Assembly: GCA_027460585.1 (NCBI GenBank)
Contig: JAPZAP010000055.1
Location: 1-38,525 of the forward strand
Direction of reading: 5' to 3'
DNA: 38,525 nt
Source: Candidatus Methanoperedens sp.
GTDB taxonomy: Archaea > Halobacteriota > Methanosarcinia > Methanosarcinales > Methanoperedenaceae
The first letter of the stretch is position 1, and every line of letters begins with the position of its first letter. This document shows positions 34,625 to 38,525 of the stretch, one piece after another. The position numbers were made by a program, and so were the translations under genes. The notes under the pieces are model-generated. The model did no database searches. It saw only the letters and a program-made list of their open reading frames with translations, and was not told the origin of the DNA.

Positions 34625-35638
34625 ATGGTAGAAATTGAAAAGGTAAAGGAAATCGAGAAGACTGAACGAGAGAAAATAAAAGAAGGCATCAAACAGAAAA
34701 AAGAGAAGGAAAAACTCGGTCAGTTCGAAAAAGCCACAATTGAGTGCCCGGAGTGCAAGAGCCACGCCCTGGTTCATGATTATGAGAGGGCCGAGCTGGT
34801 ATGCAATGAATGCGGACTTGTAGTGGACGCCGACTTTATAGACCAGGGACCGGAATGGAGGGCTTTTGACCACGACCAGAGAATGAAACGCTCTCGAGTG
34901 GGCGCGCCAATGACCTATACTATTCATGATAAAGGATTATCCACAATGATCGATTGGAGAAACCGCGATTCATACGGGAAATCCATATCCAGCAAGAGCA
35001 GGGCGCAGTTATACAGGCTCAGGAAATGGCAGCGCCGCATACGTGTAAGCAATGCAACCGAAAGGAATCTTGCCTTTGCGCTTTCAGAACTTGACAGGAT
35101 GGCATCCGCTCTTGGATTATCCCAGAATGTGAGAGAAACAGCAGCCGTCGTATATCGAAAAGCCGTTGACAAGAACCTCATCAGGGGAAGAAGCATTGAA
35201 GGTGTTGCCGCAGCAGCTTTATATTCAGCGTGCAGGCAATGCAATGTCCCCAGGACACTTGATGAAATAGGTGAAGTTTCAAGAGTAAGCAGGAAAGAGA
35301 TCGGAAGGACATACAGGTTCATCTCAAGAGAACTGGGTCTTAAACTTGTCCCGACATCGCCAATTGATTATGTGCCGCGCTTCTGCTCAGGATTGACCCT
35401 GCGCGGGGAAGTCCAGTCAAAAGCAGTTGAGATTCTCAGGCAGGCATCAGAGAAAGAACTCACAAGCGGAAGAGGTCCGACGGGCGTTGCAGCTGCAGCG
35501 ATCTATATCTCCTCGATCCTTTGTGGCGACAGGAGAACCCAGCGCGAAGTGGCTGAAGTAGCAGGCATAACAGAAGTAACGATAAGGAACCGGTACAAGG
35601 AACTGGCGGAGGAATTGGATATTGAAATTATCCTTTGA
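34625..35638 (+). CDS. tfb: Transcription initiation factor TFB
   Basis: This 337-aa archaeal TFIIB homologue bridges TBP at the TATA box and RNA polymerase. The N-terminal zinc ribbon shows C41, C44, C60 and C63 ([17 protein letters not shown]). The B-reader/linker region follows ([22 protein letters not shown]), then two cyclin folds at about 145-235 and 240-330, the second ending in a helix-turn-helix ([23 protein letters not shown]). A 35-residue Lys/Glu-rich extension before the ribbon is longer than usual. AAGGTG lies 5-6 nt before the ATG. Confidence 0.97.
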   Translation: MVEIEKVKEIEKTEREKIKEGIKQKKEKEKLGQFEKATIECPECKSHALVHDYERAELVCNECGLVVDADFIDQGPEWRAFDHDQRMKRSRVGAPMTYTIHDKGLSTMIDWRNRDSYGKSISSKSRAQLYRLRKWQRRIRVSNATERNLAFALSELDRMASALGLSQNVRETAAVVYRKAVDKNLIRGRSIEGVAAAALYSACRQCNVPRTLDEIGEVSRVSRKEIGRTYRFISRELGLKLVPTSPIDYVPRFCSGLTLRGEVQSKAVEILRQASEKELTSGRGPTGVAAAAIYISSILCGDRRTQREVAEVAGITEVTIRNRYKELAEELDIEIIL

Positions 35639-35685
35639 GGATAAAATATCCATAAATAAGGAAATTTAAAGCAGAAATAAAAACA

Positions 35686-35725
35686 AGATAAACGCAGATT
35701 TGTTACTTCGTATATGCGTTTATCT
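35686..35725. repeat. 11-bp perfect inverted repeat AGATAAACGCA/TGCGTTTATCT
   Basis: Arms 35686-35696 and 35715-35725 flank an 18-nt spacer in the 112-nt gap before mptE. The word 'ATCTGCGTTTATCTGC' type is one I associate with a dispersed intergenic element in many prokaryotes (recollection). No promoter role can be assigned. Confidence 0.6.
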
Positions 35726-35750
35726 GCTTTAATGTGGGTTAATAGCAGAT

Positions 35751-36413
35751 ATGGAATTTGATGAGTGGGAGCAGATATACAAACTTATCCTTGAGGATAT
35801 GCATTATGACAGGATATATGATGAAGCATCGGCGCGCCTCCTTTCCAAATTGCTTGAGACAAAATCAAGGAAAAAAATCCCTGATGTCATTGATATAGAA
35901 CTTGTGCATAAAGCCATCAATGGAAACGATGTTCTCGTATGCGGCAAAGCGCCATGCCTTAAGGATGATATGAAAAATGTCGATTTTAAGAAATATGTGG
36001 TAATTGCGGCTGATGGGGCCACGAGTGTTTTGATAAATAATGGAATTGCTCCTAATGTAATTGTAACTGATCTTGACGGCAATATGGATGATGAAGCAAA
36101 AGCAAACGAATTGGGAGCCATAATGGTGGTGCACGCGCATGGGGATAACATGGATGCATTGGGTGTGGAAGTACCCCGGCTTAAGAGGGTTATCGGAACA
36201 ACACAATCAACTCCTCTTTCAAATGTCTATAATTTCGGGGGATTCTCAGACGGTGACAGGAGCGTATTCCTGGCAAAGGAAATGGGAGCTAAATCTATAA
36301 CTCTTATAGGTTTCGATTTTAAAGACACAAATGTTTCTCCAATCAAGAAGAAAAAACTCATGTGGGCGGAAAAACTGATAGATATGGTAATGGTTGAAAT
36401 GGATTTTGAATAG
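35751..36413 (+). CDS. mptE: 6-hydroxymethyl-7,8-dihydropterin pyrophosphokinase MptE
   Basis: The 220-aa archaeal enzyme of the DUF115/MAF_flag10 fold activates the pterin with ATP before joining to 4-aminobenzene derivatives in tetrahydromethanopterin synthesis. Signatures are DVLVCGKAPCL, VIAADGATSVLINNGIAPNVIVTDLDG and VVHAHGDNMDAL, and later GTTQSTPL and GFSDGDRSVFLA. The start ATG has no strong Shine-Dalgarno. The convergent small Cys-rich gene ends at the next base. Confidence 0.92.
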   Translation: MEFDEWEQIYKLILEDMHYDRIYDEASARLLSKLLETKSRKKIPDVIDIELVHKAINGNDVLVCGKAPCLKDDMKNVDFKKYVVIAADGATSVLINNGIAPNVIVTDLDGNMDDEAKANELGAIMVVHAHGDNMDALGVEVPRLKRVIGTTQSTPLSNVYNFGGFSDGDRSVFLAKEMGAKSITLIGFDFKDTNVSPIKKKKLMWAEKLIDMVMVEMDFE

Positions 36414-36662
36414 TCAGATTTTATATCGATCAAACAGTTCTTTCCTTACCGGACATAAACAGACATCGGAATAACCAAAAGAAATCCTGTAAGGACAGAA
36501 TTCATGGCTCAAGCATTTCACGAAATGTATCTTGTCATCAACATTGAGTTCAACTTTACAAATATTATCAATTTGACCTGATAAGCAGGAATGATTTTTT
36601 CTGCATTTGCCAGCCATTTTTAAAGTATCTTCATTTATTCTTATTCCCTTCGATCCGTTCAT
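36414..36662 (-). CDS. Small Cys-rich protein, unknown
   Basis: About 82 aa from ATG 36662; a GTG four codons earlier (36674) is an alternative start. Seven cysteines are spread along it, including a closing C-x-C (CLCPVRKELF) and the spaced pair KCLSHEFCPY. A second His/Cys-rich stretch, GKCRKNHSCLS, lies near the N-terminus. The pattern suggests a zinc- or iron-sulfur-binding fold. I do not recognise a family. Its stop abuts that of mptE with no spacer. Confidence 0.65.
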   Translation of the reverse strand: MNGSKGIRINEDTLKMAGKCRKNHSCLSGQIDNICKVELNVDDKIHFVKCLSHEFCPYRISFGYSDVCLCPVRKELFDRYKI

Positions 36663-36808
36663 TTTTAAAACCACTATGTTATAGATTCAAATTCCAATAT
36701 TTAACCTGATTGGATTGAAGTTGCTATGAAATATGATAATGTATTTATTTTAAAGCAGTCCATGTGTCTCGGATAGGATTTTGAAAAATAGACAATACGA
36801 TATCAATA

Positions 36809-36893
36809 TGCGAGGGATGGGATTTGAACCCATGAACTCCTTCGAGATTAGCCCCTAAAGCTAACGCCTTTGACCTGACTGGGCGACCCTCGC
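36809..36893 (-). tRNA. tRNA-Leu (anticodon UAG)
   Basis: This 85-nt class II tRNA has acceptor arms GCGAGGG and CCCTCGC with discriminator A. The D-arm is CGCCCAGTCAGGTCAAAGGCG. Anticodon stem TTAGC/GCTAA encloses loop TTTAGGG (anticodon TAG, reads CUA). A long variable arm (TCTCGAAGGAG) and T-arm ATGGGTTCAAATCCCAT follow. No CCA is encoded and no intron is present. Confidence 0.95.
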
Positions 36894-36928
36894 ATTTTGC
36901 GCCATAGAGTGCGTAAGTTGATGTTTTG

Positions 36929-36975
36929 TGGAAGACCTAAATCTTGCGCCTTTGACCTGGCTGGGCGACCTCCGC
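36929..36975 (-). pseudogene. Decayed 5' half of a second tRNA-Leu
   Basis: The minus-strand sequence GCGGAGGTCGCCCAGCCAGG and following TCAAAGGCGCAAGATTTAGG have the acceptor 5' strand, D-arm and anticodon region of tRNA-Leu(UAG). One loop base appears lost before TCTTCC. No variable arm, T-arm or 3' acceptor strand follows. It lies 35 nt upstream of the intact tRNA-Leu and differs from it in acceptor and anticodon stem, so it is not a simple copy of it. Confidence 0.75.
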
Positions 36976-37065
36976 ACAAGCGTCCAGATGACTCTTATAA
37001 CATAAAGCTTTGATGGCGGCGGAGAATTAGTTATTTCTTGTTGGCACATAGTTCAGGATGCAACC

Positions 37066-37503
37066 ATGAAAGGAATATATGTTCTAATCCTCAGGATGAA
37101 AGAAACTAAGGACATCCGCGTAGGAAAACTCGGCAGGCTTCATTTCAGGAGAGGATACTATTCTTACGTGGGCTCAGCCCAGGGCAGCGCAGGTGAAAAA
37201 CGCGTAACAAGACATTTCAATGTGGCTCAAGGCAACAACCACACAAGGAAATGGCACATTGATTTTCTTCTGCCGCACTCGGAGTTGATATGCGCGGTTT
37301 TTTCACCCACTGAAGAAGCTCTTGAATGCGTTGTTGCAAAAATACTCAGTGAATATTGCGAAGGTTTGCAGGACTTTGGATGCAGTGACTGTCAATGTGA
37401 ATCGCATCTGTTCTTTACTGGTGGAAATATAATGGGTGAAGCTTCGGACATCTGCAAGGGTGCCTCTGGAAACGAAAGTATCATTATTTACCCTGACATG
37501 TAA
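37066..37503 (+). CDS. DUF123 (GIY-YIG-like) protein
   Basis: This 145-aa protein has the archaeal/bacterial DUF123 pattern. GIYVLILRM is the first strand, and RRGYYSYVGSAQG is the GIY-YIG-like second strand. RVTRHFNV, KWHIDFLLPHSEL and a Cys-rich FGCSDCQCESHLFF segment follow. The fold is related to GIY-YIG nucleases (endonuclease III-associated in some genomes); function unproven. It lies 6 nt upstream of argC and may be co-transcribed. Confidence 0.88.
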   Translation: MKGIYVLILRMKETKDIRVGKLGRLHFRRGYYSYVGSAQGSAGEKRVTRHFNVAQGNNHTRKWHIDFLLPHSELICAVFSPTEEALECVVAKILSEYCEGLQDFGCSDCQCESHLFFTGGNIMGEASDICKGASGNESIIIYPDM

Positions 37504-37509
37504 GACCAT

Positions 37510-38520
37510 ATGGACATTGGAATAATCGGCGGCTCAGGATACACTGGCGGCGAACTTATGCGATTGCTCTCGTATCATCCCGAAGCAGCAATAAAAGCGG
37601 TAACTTCACGCAGCAGGAAAGGTCAAAAAGTAAGCGATACACATCCTCATCTTCGCAAAATTTGCGATATGGAATTTGAAGACCTTCAACCCGAAGAAGT
37701 GGCTTCGCGCTGCGATATTGTTTTCACGGCCGTACCTCACGGCACTGCAATGCAGGTGGTACCCGCGCTTCTGGATGCGGGTGTGAAAGTTGTTGACCTT
37801 AGCGCCGATTATCGCCTCAAGACTGATGTTTTTGAAAAAACATATAAAATGAAACACATAGATCCACGCAAAGCGATTTATGGCATCCCTGAACTGCATC
37901 CTGAGATTCCGTCGCAGCAATTTATCGCTAATCCCGGTTGCTATCCTACTGGAGCATCTCTAGCTGCCGCACCTCTGGCAAAAGCAGGACTCATCGAACG
38001 CGTTGTGTTTGATTCAAAAAGCGGTGTATCGGGCGCAGGAGTTGAACCAAGTGAGGTTTCCCATTACCCCAACATGGCCGAAAATATCCAGGCCTACAAA
38101 CTTACGACCCACCGCCACCGCGCTGAGATATTCCAGGAACTAACGCGGCTTGATGGCGGTTTAAAAAGCATCTGCTTCACTCCGCATGTAATTCCCTCAG
38201 TGCGTGGGATTCTAACAACGGCGCATATATTTGTAAAAAAGGAATTGAGCGAAGAAGATGTGAGCAAAATATACAATGATTTCTACAAAGACAGGCCTTT
38301 CATCCGGTTGATAAAAGGCATACCGATGCTGGGAAATGTGCGCGGCTCCAATTTCTGCGACATTGGTTTTGAGATTGATAAGGGAAACGACAGGATAGTT
38401 GTGATATCAGCAATTGACAACCTGGTAAAAGGAGCATCAGGCCAGGCTATCCAGAATATGAACCTGATGTTCGGGCTTCCTGAGACAACAGGTCTCTGGC
38501 ATCCGGGTCTTGCTCCATGA
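37510..38520 (+). CDS. argC: N-acetyl-gamma-glutamyl-phosphate reductase
   Basis: Third step of arginine synthesis: NADPH reduction of N-acetylglutamyl phosphate to the semialdehyde. The 336-aa protein begins with the Rossmann loop IIGGSGYTGGEL (5-16). VPHGTAMQVVP and VVDLSADYRL follow, with catalytic Cys144 in NPGCYPTG, then THRHRAEI and FTPHVIPSVRGI. It is complete; the last 5 bases of the window follow its stop, so a downstream gene (argJ would be usual) is not visible. Confidence 0.97.
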   Translation: MDIGIIGGSGYTGGELMRLLSYHPEAAIKAVTSRSRKGQKVSDTHPHLRKICDMEFEDLQPEEVASRCDIVFTAVPHGTAMQVVPALLDAGVKVVDLSADYRLKTDVFEKTYKMKHIDPRKAIYGIPELHPEIPSQQFIANPGCYPTGASLAAAPLAKAGLIERVVFDSKSGVSGAGVEPSEVSHYPNMAENIQAYKLTTHRHRAEIFQELTRLDGGLKSICFTPHVIPSVRGILTTAHIFVKKELSEEDVSKIYNDFYKDRPFIRLIKGIPMLGNVRGSNFCDIGFEIDKGNDRIVVISAIDNLVKGASGQAIQNMNLMFGLPETTGLWHPGLAP

Positions 38521-38525
38521 GGTAA

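Noticed and set aside
36929-36975. Functional split or intron-containing tRNA
   Set aside because: No 3' half, variable arm or splice motif is seen within the window, and the anticodon stem pairs poorly; treated as a remnant, with a small chance of a trans-spliced tRNA.

Overview
The window reads as a chromosomal piece of a methanogen-lineage euryarchaeon of the Methanosarcinales / ANME-2 type. A 'Candidatus Methanoperedens'-like organism is my best guess, inferred from gene content only. The archaeal markers are TFB, Gar1, the rpsO–RecJ-like–Pcc1–rps3ae block, FEN1 with a PCNA box, an Rnl3-type RNA ligase, MptE (tetrahydromethanopterin synthesis) and an Hps–RraA fusion. CcmA/B/C (cytochrome c maturation) and a lipoprotein cupredoxin point to a respiratory archaeon rich in c-type cytochromes. 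Genes are densely packed on both strands, with TATA-box promoters and frequent GGAGG/GGTG ribosome binding sites.

Layout. 1-6600: a minus-strand array of five consecutive CBS-domain genes (6508 to 2527) runs into an ATP-dependent RNA ligase (overlapping ATGA) and then an AT-rich PD-(D/E)XK-like nuclease. 6600-7010 is non-coding and carries an inverted 'ACAGGAT' repeat element. 7014-9800: ribH, ilvC, cupredoxin and a VapBC-type pair. 9867-15037: RqcH, a KefB-type antiporter and a PflX-like radical SAM protein. 15220-17890: the rpsO, RecJ-like, pcc1 and rps3ae information-processing block. 17929-22011: ccmA-ccmB and ccmC on the minus strand, interrupted by an AT-rich plus-strand two-gene insert (DUF4365-like nuclease plus a 408-aa unknown).

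22118-25596: an Hps-RraA fusion that appears to start at ATT, then a three-gene cassette (DUF2589 protein, strong hairpin, two unknown proteins). 25597-30487: fen1, a shortened TrmO-like protein, mdh, a DUF234 ATPase behind tandem operator-like palindromes, an endonuclease-IV-like protein and a ferritin-like fragment. 30569-34143: a CBS-ParB fusion, an HTH-CBS regulator, glnK and amt. 34365-38520: gar1-tfb, mptE, a Cys-rich small protein, tRNA-Leu(UAG) with a decayed tRNA-Leu next to it, a DUF123 GIY-YIG protein and argC; the window ends just after argC.

Themes. Seven CBS-domain proteins lie in 38 kb, five of them in one polycistron with an RNA ligase, which suggests adenylate sensing linked to RNA repair (inference). 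The best candidates for undescribed systems are (i) the CBS-array/RNA-ligase/nuclease operon, (ii) the DUF2589 three-gene cassette with its intergenic hairpin, and (iii) the DUF4365 gene pair inserted in the ccm operon. No CRISPR array, rRNA gene or intact transposase was seen.
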